From positions 62,001-126,000 of the forward strand of contig NZ_JACYTR010000008.1 of NCBI RefSeq assembly GCF_014841215.1: a stretch of 64,000 bases of DNA, in the 5' to 3' direction. The notes under the pieces are model-generated. The model saw nothing but the letters and a program-made list of their open reading frames with translations, was not told the origin of the DNA and did no database searches. Position 1 is the first letter of the stretch. Every line of letters starts with the position of its first letter. Positions 55,001-62,347 of this stretch are shown piece after piece. The position numbers and the translations under genes were made by a program. This DNA comes from Pseudomarimonas arenosa (lineage in GTDB: Bacteria; Pseudomonadota; Gammaproteobacteria; Xanthomonadales; Xanthomonadaceae).

Positions 55001-57030
55001 CGCCAGCCGCCACTGGGGTTCCAGCGCCAGTGGTAGTCGCGGTGTTTGCGTACCAGGGTTACCGACAGCGAGCCGGCCTGCAGTTGACCGGCAGCGTCGC
55101 TGAGCAGGAATTCGAATCCAGCATCGCTATTGACGTCGGCACCTTCCTGGTAGTCGAACATCGGGCGAACACCGATCAACACGTCGTGCGGCAGCAGGTT
55201 GCGAACCAGTGAGCGGCGAATCGCGCGACCACCCGACTCAAACAGGCTGGCCGCCACCCGCACTTCAACCGCGTGAGCGGTGGCCTTGCTGTCATCGATC
55301 AGACCGAGTGTGGCCTGGTACTTTCCCTGCTCGTCCAGGTGTGCATCCAGCGCCGCCTGTGGCTCCTTGGGCAGAGGTGCCTCCGGCGAGGCATAGAAGA
55401 AATCCTTGCGCGAGCTGATCGGATGCACGGCCGGACGGTAGATCAGATCGGCGGTGATACGCTGTCCTGCGGCTGGGGCGCCGTACAGGAATGCGCCATC
55501 GAACTCGACGTTAAGGTCGGTGCCCGGCTTGAGCGGCGCATCGGGGGCGTTGAGAGCGAGCTTCATCCGCTCGGGCAGGAATTCCTCAACTCGGAAGTCC
55601 CAGCGTCCCAGTACTTGCTTGCCCTTGGCATCCGCTTGAATCACCAGTTGCCAGCGCCCGGTGGCGGCATCCTCGGCCACCGGCGCCTGCAGTCGGTAGG
55701 CGCCGAGCGCTGCAGGTTCCAGCACCCGCGCTGACAGGCTGCGGCCATCGGGCTGCCGCAGTTGCGCGAACACCGGCGGCGCCGGCTCTGGCAATCGCCC
55801 ATCGAAGTCGCGCAGCAGGATGGAAACATCCAGGGTTTCGCCCGGTCGATACAGGTCGCGTCCCGACCAGATGAACGCATCCAGCGCCGTTTGCGGCCGC
55901 CCGCCGACAGAAAAATCAGACAGATCCAAGGCCGGCTGACGCATCGACAGCAGGCTGATCTCGTCGCCCGCGCGTGCTATCAGCACCTGGTCGGGCGTGG
56001 CCGGCAGATCGAATGTGGCATTGCCGGCGCCATCGGTTTCCGCGCTGCCCAGCAGGGCGCCCTTGGCATCGAGCAGTTCCAAGGCCACGCCGGCGCGGGC
56101 GCGACCGCTGCCGAGTGAGGCCACGTGCACCCACTGTGAGCGTGGGTAGGTACGCACGTGCAAACCGAGATCGGTCACCGTGAAGTGAGTGGCCTCGTAG
56201 CGGCCGTCGAAGCTGCCGGGCTGCCGCATCACGGCAAAATACAGGCCGGGTTCGCGCAGTTCGGCCAGACTTTGTACGGGGATCTGATTGACCGTGCGCT
56301 CGTTTTCTGGCGCTTCCAGGGCGAAACGATTGGCGTAGACCGACTCAGCCAGCTTGGCGATCTCACGCAGTTCCCATTGGCTGCGCTGGCCGTTGCTGCG
56401 CCAGCGTTCAAAGAACTGCGAGTAGCGCTGTGGCGGTACGCGAAAGAACTCCAGATCCGCTTCGCTGGCATTCACCGATACCACCGGTAGCCCGGCCTGG
56501 TCGCCAGCCCGAAGCACGCTGCCCTTGCTGGCAAAGACCAGCAGCGGTGGCAGGTTGCCCGAGTGCACCTCTTTCAGCAGCTTGGCGCCGAGGGTGGTAC
56601 CGTCGGCGGCCGCCAGTTCGCCGCTCAAACTCAAGGTGTAGCTGCGGTTGGCTGCGACGAACGGAAAGCGCAGCAGATTCTCGTTGCTGTCATAGATCCA
56701 GGCGCCCTGGGGCCGTTTGCCGCTGGCGTCCTTGACATCGATGCGTTGATCGAACGGTTGGTTGCCGGCCAGCGGTCGATCGAACTTAAGCACCAACTCC
56801 GGATGCCCTTCCTGGCTGCGGCTGCCGGCGGCCAACAGGGTGAGATGCTCGGCCAAGGGCTGCTTGGGCGCCTCGATCGCCAGGGGGTCAGGCTCGGTCA
56901 CCGTGCTGGGCGATGGGGCTGGCGGCTGACAGGCGAGCAACAGAGCGCACAGCGCGCTGATCAGAAGGCAGGTGCAGCACCTTCGGACGGTTGATTTCAG
57001 ACCGGCTCGTCCCAGAATCCTTGCGTGCAT
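52090..57030 (-). CDS. Alpha-2-macroglobulin-like lipoprotein
   Basis: A 1646-residue bacterial alpha-2-macroglobulin. The lipoprotein signal ends CALLLAC; MG-like beta domains fill the first ~1000 residues. The thioester motif CIEQ is at residues 1172-1175 in GYPHGCIEQT, followed by an alpha/alpha-toroid and a C-terminal receptor-like domain. It would trap proteases in the periplasm and covalently bind them. E. coli YfhM is its homologue and is encoded next to pbpC; here pbpC is 15 kb away on the same strand. Confidence 0.93.
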   Translation of the reverse strand: MHARILGRAGLKSTVRRCCTCLLISALCALLLACQPPAPSPSTVTEPDPLAIEAPKQPLAEHLTLLAAGSRSQEGHPELVLKFDRPLAGNQPFDQRIDVKDASGKRPQGAWIYDSNENLLRFPFVAANRSYTLSLSGELAAADGTTLGAKLLKEVHSGNLPPLLVFASKGSVLRAGDQAGLPVVSVNASEADLEFFRVPPQRYSQFFERWRSNGQRSQWELREIAKLAESVYANRFALEAPENERTVNQIPVQSLAELREPGLYFAVMRQPGSFDGRYEATHFTVTDLGLHVRTYPRSQWVHVASLGSGRARAGVALELLDAKGALLGSAETDGAGNATFDLPATPDQVLIARAGDEISLLSMRQPALDLSDFSVGGRPQTALDAFIWSGRDLYRPGETLDVSILLRDFDGRLPEPAPPVFAQLRQPDGRSLSARVLEPAALGAYRLQAPVAEDAATGRWQLVIQADAKGKQVLGRWDFRVEEFLPERMKLALNAPDAPLKPGTDLNVEFDGAFLYGAPAAGQRITADLIYRPAVHPISSRKDFFYASPEAPLPKEPQAALDAHLDEQGKYQATLGLIDDSKATAHAVEVRVAASLFESGGRAIRRSLVRNLLPHDVLIGVRPMFDYQEGADVNSDAGFEFLLSDAAGQLQAGSLSVTLVRKHRDYHWRWNPSGGWRADWSLREEEVEQRELQLSADRPLHTQFRLAWGEYEVRVSNPTTQQTLTLPVQVGWRWNGSDNEQEPRPDKVRLQLDRSAYRAGETLTVTLNPPYDGPGVLLVETDSLLSAEPFQAREGLEIQLPVSNEWERHDVYLTALMFRPVGTADMQSPPRAIGVVHVPMERRDRDVALSISEIDVVRPGAPINVEVSAPALAGKQAQVQLKAVDLGVLALTGYEVPDAASYFFAPRALGVDGRDLYGKLIERLGGSRARLRYGGDAAFSGLPQARRPTSRTKTAEVILDAVAFDAEGKARLEFAAPEFNGALRISALAYSTDHYGKASNETKVRAPLVVEVSSPRVMAPGDTAQLTIDLHNTLEQTQSFALSIELDDALSLLGGSARQSFTLNGGERKTLKMRLQAGRASDGENLLGFRVSAKGDQIDWSQRAEFRLRSAWPGERLSQARQLSGPTQISLGQGWPGVGRDDIAALNLTLSSQPPLPLTAAAKGLIGYPHGCIEQTSSRLWPLVLASAETRARFGLDDLTEDERRLRVRAGLDRIAAMQLADGNFGYWPGDAYANPQMTAYVAELLLAAREQGFEVSQAMLDKSLQRLTDDLLSGGDGFWAYENSGHLRFASLAHAGYVLATQNRAPLGTLRSLWDHERQASLTALPLLQLGLALQLQGDSQRAEQAFAEALAKEDQRPNYLGDYGSTLRDHALMLALATQHEVPLGELAERMKFVSEELQAMSSRGGWLSTQDQLAVFRLGIALLKQDLPAVEASLKEGSASQPIHSSLFARHLKANDLRNPVQLDFSGPSGSWLMQDALVFRRLAPEPKDSGLRIRRSWFRMDGSRYQGEPLREGDTLLVQLSVESNENVPDAIITDRVPGGLEIENLGLGDRGTLNELTIDGTSMSERYWAAEKLYEEYRDDRFSAAVKLYQGQQAKLFYLARAVSPGDYVVPPPIAEDMYRPDIRSIGPREFERLVVKEAGK

Positions 57031-57279
57031 CTGTCGCTCTCCCCATGGCTATGTCGCGCAAGCGGGTGGCCTGGGCGCACAGGGTGGTTGGCCGATCTTC
57101 CGGTCACCCTGCGAATAGCCCCGCGACCAAGGCTCGGCAGCGGCCATCAGTATAGGGTTGCCGCTCGACAATCACATGGCGCAATTCGGGCGAAATGTGG
57201 CTCTCGACATTTTATTGCGCGCAATCGGCTAGGGTGGGCGCCGACCGCCATCGCCAATCCTCATTGCCAGCAGAACACC

Positions 57280-58689
57280 ATGACTCAACATGCCATCGTC
57301 TGGCTGCGCCGAGATCTGCGCCTGGGTGATCATCCGGCCCTGCAAGCGGCCCTCGATGCAAGACTGTCGCCGCTGTTCGTGTACATCGACGATCCGGCAG
57401 GCGAGGGTGACTGGCCGCTGGGAGCGGCCTCCCGTGCCTGGCTGCGACGGTCCTTGCAGGCGCTTGATGGCGATTTGCGAAAGCGTGGCTCGGCGCTGCT
57501 CCTGCGCGCTGGCGACAGTCTGACCGAGCTGCGCAAGCTATGTGCCGAGTCGGGTGCCGCAAAGGTGCTGTGGAATCGTCGCTACGAGCCTGCGGTGCGC
57601 AAGCGTGACAGCGAGATCAAACAGACCTTGCTCGAGCAGGGCATCGACGCCAGAAGCTTCAACGGCAGCCTGCTGTTCGAGCCGTGGACGGTGCAGACCA
57701 AACAGGACGGCCCGTACCGCGTGTTCACTCCCTACTGGCGGCAACTCGAGGCGCGCTGGGACAGCCTGCCGCAGGCCGAACCCGCGCCCTCACGTTTGCC
57801 CGCCGCGCCCGCGTTTGCCTCGCTGCCATTGGACGACGTCGTGCCCGCGCCGCGGCCAGGCTGGGATGCAGGTTTCTTTCAGGCGTCGGCGCCAGGCGAG
57901 CAGGCTGCGTTGCAGCGCTGCCGAGAATTTCTGACCCGGGTCGGCAAGTACAAGGAGGGGCGCGATCTGCCGGCTGAGGACAACACTTCGCGACTCAGCG
58001 TGCACTTGGCCTTCGGCGAAATCTCGCCGCGGCAGATCATCGCCGTCGCCCACGAGCTTGGGCTCAGCTATCCAAGCTGCGCGGCCTTCTATCGTGAGCT
58101 TGGCTGGCGCGAGTTCTCCTATCACCTGATGTACCACTTCCCGCACAGCTGCGAGCAGGATCTGACCGAGCAGCTGCGTGCCATGATCTGGCTGCCGGCG
58201 AAACCCGATGTGTTGGCGGCCTGGCAGAACGGGCGCACTGGCATTCCCATCATCGATGCCGCGATGCGCGAGCTGTGGCAGACCGGCATCATGCATAACC
58301 GTTGCCGCATGATTGTCGCCAGTCTGCTGACCAAGAATCTCGGCTACTACTGGCGACATGGTGCCGACTGGTTCTGGGATACGCTGATCGACGCTGATCT
58401 GGCCAACAACACCCAGGGCTGGCAATGGACAGCCGGTACCGGCGCCGACGCGGCGCCGTACTTCCGCGTGTTCAATCCTGTCTCACAAGGCCAGCGGTTT
58501 GATCCTGATGGCGCCTATATTCGCCGCTGGCTGCCGGAGCTGAAGTCGCTGGATAAGAAGGCCATCCATGCGCCATGGGAGTGCAACACCCACTTGAATG
58601 GCTACCCCGACAAGCCGATCGTCGATCTGAAGGCAAGCCGCGAGGCCGCACTTCAGCGCTACCAACACGCACGTCGCGAAACGCGTTGA
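57280..58689 (+). CDS. phrB: Deoxyribodipyrimidine photolyase
   Basis: A 469-residue class I CPD photolyase. The N-terminal Rossmann antenna domain starts IVWLRRDLRLGDHPAL; the FAD-binding helical domain includes TSRLSVHLAFGEISPRQI, GWREFSYHLMYHFP, NGRTGIPIIDAAMREL, MHNRCRMIVASLLTKNL and WQWTAGTGADAAPYFRVFNP. It repairs UV-induced cyclobutane dimers with blue light. The ATG at 57280 fits the family start. The 249-nt gap upstream holds a 12-bp palindrome ATTGCGCGCAAT at 57216-57227 of unknown role. Confidence 0.95.
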   Translation: MTQHAIVWLRRDLRLGDHPALQAALDARLSPLFVYIDDPAGEGDWPLGAASRAWLRRSLQALDGDLRKRGSALLLRAGDSLTELRKLCAESGAAKVLWNRRYEPAVRKRDSEIKQTLLEQGIDARSFNGSLLFEPWTVQTKQDGPYRVFTPYWRQLEARWDSLPQAEPAPSRLPAAPAFASLPLDDVVPAPRPGWDAGFFQASAPGEQAALQRCREFLTRVGKYKEGRDLPAEDNTSRLSVHLAFGEISPRQIIAVAHELGLSYPSCAAFYRELGWREFSYHLMYHFPHSCEQDLTEQLRAMIWLPAKPDVLAAWQNGRTGIPIIDAAMRELWQTGIMHNRCRMIVASLLTKNLGYYWRHGADWFWDTLIDADLANNTQGWQWTAGTGADAAPYFRVFNPVSQGQRFDPDGAYIRRWLPELKSLDKKAIHAPWECNTHLNGYPDKPIVDLKASREAALQRYQHARRETR

Positions 58690-58742
58690 CCTGCCGCCGC
58701 TCAGGCTCGACCATGGTGGCCTGACCGAGCCGGGGGCGGCTG

Positions 58743-60212
58743 ATGAACTTGATGGGGTGGGCGACCACGCAGGGCGAGGCGATGTCGAATGTCGACACTG
58801 CCTGGCTGCGAATGGAGAAGCCAGGCAACCTGATGATGATCACCGGTGTGCTGCGTCTTGCCACGCCGCTGCGTTACAAGCGCCTGGTTGACCTGCTTGA
58901 ACAGCGCTTCCTCGCCTATCCGAGGTTTCGCCAACGTGCGGTGGATGGCCCCGAAGGTGCGCACTGGGAAAACGACGCCGAGTTCGACATCACTCGCCAC
59001 GTCACGCGACTGAAATTGCCAGGCCGAGCCGATGAGGCGGCCCTGCAGGATGCGGTCAGCGAGCTGGCCTCAACGCCGCTGAGTGGCGATCATCCGTTGT
59101 GGCAGTTTGATCTCATTGAGCGCTTTGAAGGCGGTAGTGTGGTGGTCTGCCGTATTCATCACTGCTACGCCGATGGCATGGCCCTGGTGCAGGTGATGCT
59201 CAGCCTTACCGACAGTTCCCCCGACGCCAAGAGAGAGCAGCACTGGCTGGAGGAGGAGGCACGCGCAGAGCCCTCGGCGCAGTCCTTGCCCCCGGTGCTG
59301 CAGAGGCTGGACAAGGCGATCAAATTCGGTACCCGTACCTTAGGCAAGTGGCTGGAAGCCTGGAAGGAACCGGGCGCCACCGCGCACCTCACGCATGAGG
59401 CGGTGGCCTTTGCCCAGGAGTTGGTGCATGCGATTGGTCTCAGTGACGACGATGTGACCTCTCTGAAAGGGGCATTGAGTGAGGAGAAGCGCTGCGCCTG
59501 GGCCGTGCCGCTGGAACTCGATGAGGTGAAGGCAGTCAGCCGAGGCTTTGGCTGCACCGTGAATGATCTGCTCCTGGCCTGCGCTGCCGGCGCTATTCGT
59601 CAGGTGTTGCTGGATAACGGTGAGCCGGTGGACGGACTCACCCTGCGCGCCACCGTGCCGGTGAACCTGCGCCCACGCGCCCATGCGCGGCGTCTCGGCA
59701 ATCACTTTGGGCTGGTGTTTCTTGATCTGCCCGTCGGTGAGGCTTGCCCGCCAGCGCGGGTGCGGGCGGTAGGCGCGGCGATGCGCGAACTGAAGAACTC
59801 GCGTCAGGCTGCGGTTTCATATGGTTTGTTGGGTGTGCTCGGCATGGCGCCGACCTCGGTGCAACGACATGCTCTGGACCTGCTGAGTCGCAAGGCCACC
59901 CTGGTGGCGACCAATGTGCCGGGACCGAAGCAGCCGCTGTATCTGGCCGGTGTCGAGGTGTCGCGGATGATGTTCTGGGTGCCGCAGACTGGCAGCATTG
60001 GCCTGGGTATCAGCCTGTTGAGTTATGCCGGCAAGGTGTACTTCGGTCTGATTGCCGACCGTGCTCGTCTGCATGACCCCGACCGCGTAGCTCGCGCCTT
60101 TAATCAGGAGTTTGAGCACATGCTCACCTTGGTATTGCTCAGCGATTGGGAGAAGGCGCCGGATGAGTTTGCCGACGATGCCTGGGCCTGGTTGGGTGAA
60201 GGCTGTCGCTGA
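58743..60212 (+). CDS. Wax ester synthase/diacylglycerol acyltransferase
   Basis: A 489-residue WS/DGAT. The catalytic HHxxxDG is at residues 139-145 (IHHCYADG), the N-terminus has SNVDTAWLRMEKPGNLMMITGV, and the C-terminus has NVPGPKQPLYLAGVEV and GLGISLLSYAGKVYFGLIAD. It esterifies diacylglycerol or fatty alcohols with acyl-CoA, making storage lipid or wax. Starts at 58743, 58752 and 58782 are possible; the longer form is preferred because relatives carry residues before the SNVDTAW segment. Confidence 0.9.
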   Translation: MNLMGWATTQGEAMSNVDTAWLRMEKPGNLMMITGVLRLATPLRYKRLVDLLEQRFLAYPRFRQRAVDGPEGAHWENDAEFDITRHVTRLKLPGRADEAALQDAVSELASTPLSGDHPLWQFDLIERFEGGSVVVCRIHHCYADGMALVQVMLSLTDSSPDAKREQHWLEEEARAEPSAQSLPPVLQRLDKAIKFGTRTLGKWLEAWKEPGATAHLTHEAVAFAQELVHAIGLSDDDVTSLKGALSEEKRCAWAVPLELDEVKAVSRGFGCTVNDLLLACAAGAIRQVLLDNGEPVDGLTLRATVPVNLRPRAHARRLGNHFGLVFLDLPVGEACPPARVRAVGAAMRELKNSRQAAVSYGLLGVLGMAPTSVQRHALDLLSRKATLVATNVPGPKQPLYLAGVEVSRMMFWVPQTGSIGLGISLLSYAGKVYFGLIADRARLHDPDRVARAFNQEFEHMLTLVLLSDWEKAPDEFADDAWAWLGEGCR

Positions 60213-60400
60213 TCTGTTTTGGCCGTCCGACACGGAGTCGGCGTAGGGTTGGGTCGTTGCCTGCCGCCTTTTCTTGGGGCGTCGCTTTGAGTTGAGCTTG
60301 TCTGTTGATCTTGCCTTTCTCGCGGTGGCTTGCAGCGGAGGACAATTCGCAAAGAGGGTGGAGAGGCCTCGGGTCGAGACGTAGAGAACGCCTCGCGATT

Positions 60401-60598
60401 CGCTAAGGAATCTCTGAACAAGTTCAGAGTTTCCCGCGGTGTAAGGATGCACCGTCGCGATCAACAACGTACGTTGTTGATCAGCGTTTTCGAGCGAAGC
60501 TCGACCTAGCCGCGGAGCGGCCGAAACGAGTTCGGACCTGTGCCGAACTCGGCACGTCTGAAAAGTCCAGGATGGACTTGTTCAGACCTTCCCTAACG
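60401..60598. mobile_element. MITE-like element dense in palindromes
   Basis: The ends 60401-60422 and 60577-60598 are inverted repeats matching in 18 of 22 positions (common core TCTGAACAAG). Inside are CTCTGAAC/GTTCAGAG (60413-60430), a perfect 24-bp palindrome (60459-60482) and several smaller stems. No coding frame is credible. The right end supplies the TAG stop of the next gene (60593-60595). No clear target duplication is seen. The 380-nt gap after the acyltransferase gene otherwise holds only featureless sequence (60213-60400). Confidence 0.65.
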
Positions 60599-62347
60599 GA
60601 CCTGCCGTGCCTCCGTTTGGTGTGCGCTTCCTATCAATCGCCGCTCCCACAGCCACACCAACATGGCCAGCGCCGCCCACGCCGCCAGCAGCAGGGTGTG
60701 TTGCAGGTCAGTGCTGATCCCGGGCGTGTAGTCGCCGTTCCACGGCGCCGCCTTGGCGTAAGCCTCCGTGGCCTCGCGCCGCTGAGCAGCGAGCAAGGGC
60801 GCCAGTTGTTCCGATTCGAACACATCGATCCACTGAGGTTCGGGCTGCCCAGCGCTGGATTCGATCTGCCACAGCCCCGGGCGCGATGGCCAGAAGCCAA
60901 CGCAGCCTGTGTTTGCATCCCGTAGCGTTTCGATCCGTTCGCCGTCGGGGCCGATCAGGGTCGGAGGGCGATCGCCACCGCACAGGGTGGCCCGTTGTTT
61001 GACCAAGGGCGTGGTGAGTGCTCGCCAGCGCGGTTCAGATGAAGCGCTGCGCGCCAGTTCATGTAGCAGCGCCGCCCAATGACTGGCATGAACCTCAGGA
61101 TGTGCCTGCTGCACGTACTGGAAGGTGTCGTTAAGCCAGGTGAGTCCCACCCGTCCACGTCCGAGCGCATTCCAGGTCGAGTGTCCGAGGGCTGCGTCGT
61201 CCCGGAGAGGGTGCGCGTCAACGGCTCGCAATGGCCAGGCATGCAGCGCCGTCCCTGAGGCCAGACGGGGAACTAAGAAAAGCGGCTGGACTTCAATCGG
61301 TGCCTCGCCGGTCGATTCGATACTGAGGCCGAGCTGTTGCCAGGTTTGCAATCGTGCAGGGCTGGCCGGCTCGGTGACGCGCAGCAGCAGGCCGAGTCCA
61401 TTGCGCACCGCCTCGACAATCAGTTCGCGCTGTTGGCCCACCTGCTGCCAGCTGCGGTCATCGATCAGCACCAGGTCCAGCTCTGCCAGCGAGGCGGGCG
61501 ATAGGGCCGGTTGGCCTCGGCGCAGTGCCAAGGACGGGGCCACGCCGATCTGCGCATCAAGCTGGATGCCGGCGTCGGTGGCCCAGCGGCGCAGGAACTT
61601 CAGCTCTGGCGACGGCGTGGCGGCGATCAACAGCATACGCATCTGGCTCGGGATATGGGCCTGCAGCGGCAATGGCAGCGATTGCACCATGCGCTCCTCG
61701 TCCCGTAGTTCCACTGTGTAACGCAGGGGCGAAGCCAAGGGGGTGCTGCCGACGAGTTGAAATTCGCCGGCCTCGTCAACCGCCGTCTGATCGAGATCGT
61801 TTCCGGCCGGATCGACGAGGTGCAGGTTCAATCCCGATCTTGTCGGCTGCACCCGACCGCGTACCGTCCAGCGTTGCCCGACACTGACTGTGCGCGGCGC
61901 ACTTAGCTTGACGATGCCGGGGGCAGTGGGGTTGACCGGTTCGAATTGCAGCGGCAACCCTGCGAGCAGTGCCAGTTGGTCGCTGGACAGACCATCGCCA
62001 GCCAGCACGAGCGCCGCAGGCTGCTTGCGCAGCGCGGCGCCAAGATCAGGCACCGGTTGCGCGTTCGGCCAGGGCAGAGCGTCGGGCAAGGCCAGCCACT
62101 CCAGCTCCGGGAACCTTGACTGCAGTGCAACAACATGTTCAGCAGTGGCGCCCTTGGTGATGAGTCCGAACGGCAGCGGGGTGTTGCTGGGTTGCCACAG
62201 CACCACGCCGGCTAGCCCGGCAAGCAGGATCGGTTGAGCACAGAGCAGAGCCCAGCGCCGCTGCTTGCCCAATCGCGCCATGGCGACCAAGGCGGCGGCC
62301 GCCAAGGTCAGGAGAACAGCCAGTGTCGGATCTGGCACTCCGCTCAT
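60593..62347 (-). CDS. Membrane protein with glutamine-amidotransferase-like middle region
   Basis: A 584-residue protein with two N-terminal helices (TLAVLLTLAAAALVAMA; ALLCAQPILLAGLAGVVLW), a large soluble region and a C-terminal helix (TLLLAAWAALAMLVWLWERR). The middle segment LDLVLIDDRSWQQVG..LIVEAVRNGLGLLLRV resembles the GATase1-like proteins found in BatA/DUF4175/MoxR-type clusters; the catalytic Cys of true amidotransferases is not evident. The function is unknown. The ATG at 62347 overlaps the upstream gene as ATGA. The stop codon comes from the MITE-like element. Confidence 0.65.
   Translation of the reverse strand: MSGVPDPTLAVLLTLAAAALVAMARLGKQRRWALLCAQPILLAGLAGVVLWQPSNTPLPFGLITKGATAEHVVALQSRFPELEWLALPDALPWPNAQPVPDLGAALRKQPAALVLAGDGLSSDQLALLAGLPLQFEPVNPTAPGIVKLSAPRTVSVGQRWTVRGRVQPTRSGLNLHLVDPAGNDLDQTAVDEAGEFQLVGSTPLASPLRYTVELRDEERMVQSLPLPLQAHIPSQMRMLLIAATPSPELKFLRRWATDAGIQLDAQIGVAPSLALRRGQPALSPASLAELDLVLIDDRSWQQVGQQRELIVEAVRNGLGLLLRVTEPASPARLQTWQQLGLSIESTGEAPIEVQPLFLVPRLASGTALHAWPLRAVDAHPLRDDAALGHSTWNALGRGRVGLTWLNDTFQYVQQAHPEVHASHWAALLHELARSASSEPRWRALTTPLVKQRATLCGGDRPPTLIGPDGERIETLRDANTGCVGFWPSRPGLWQIESSAGQPEPQWIDVFESEQLAPLLAAQRREATEAYAKAAPWNGDYTPGISTDLQHTLLLAAWAALAMLVWLWERRLIGSAHQTEARQVR

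Noticed and set aside
57216-57227. Palindrome ATTGCGCGCAAT upstream of phrB as an operator
   Set aside because: It is a short GC-rich palindrome with no convincing promoter boxes around it; noted in the phrB entry only.
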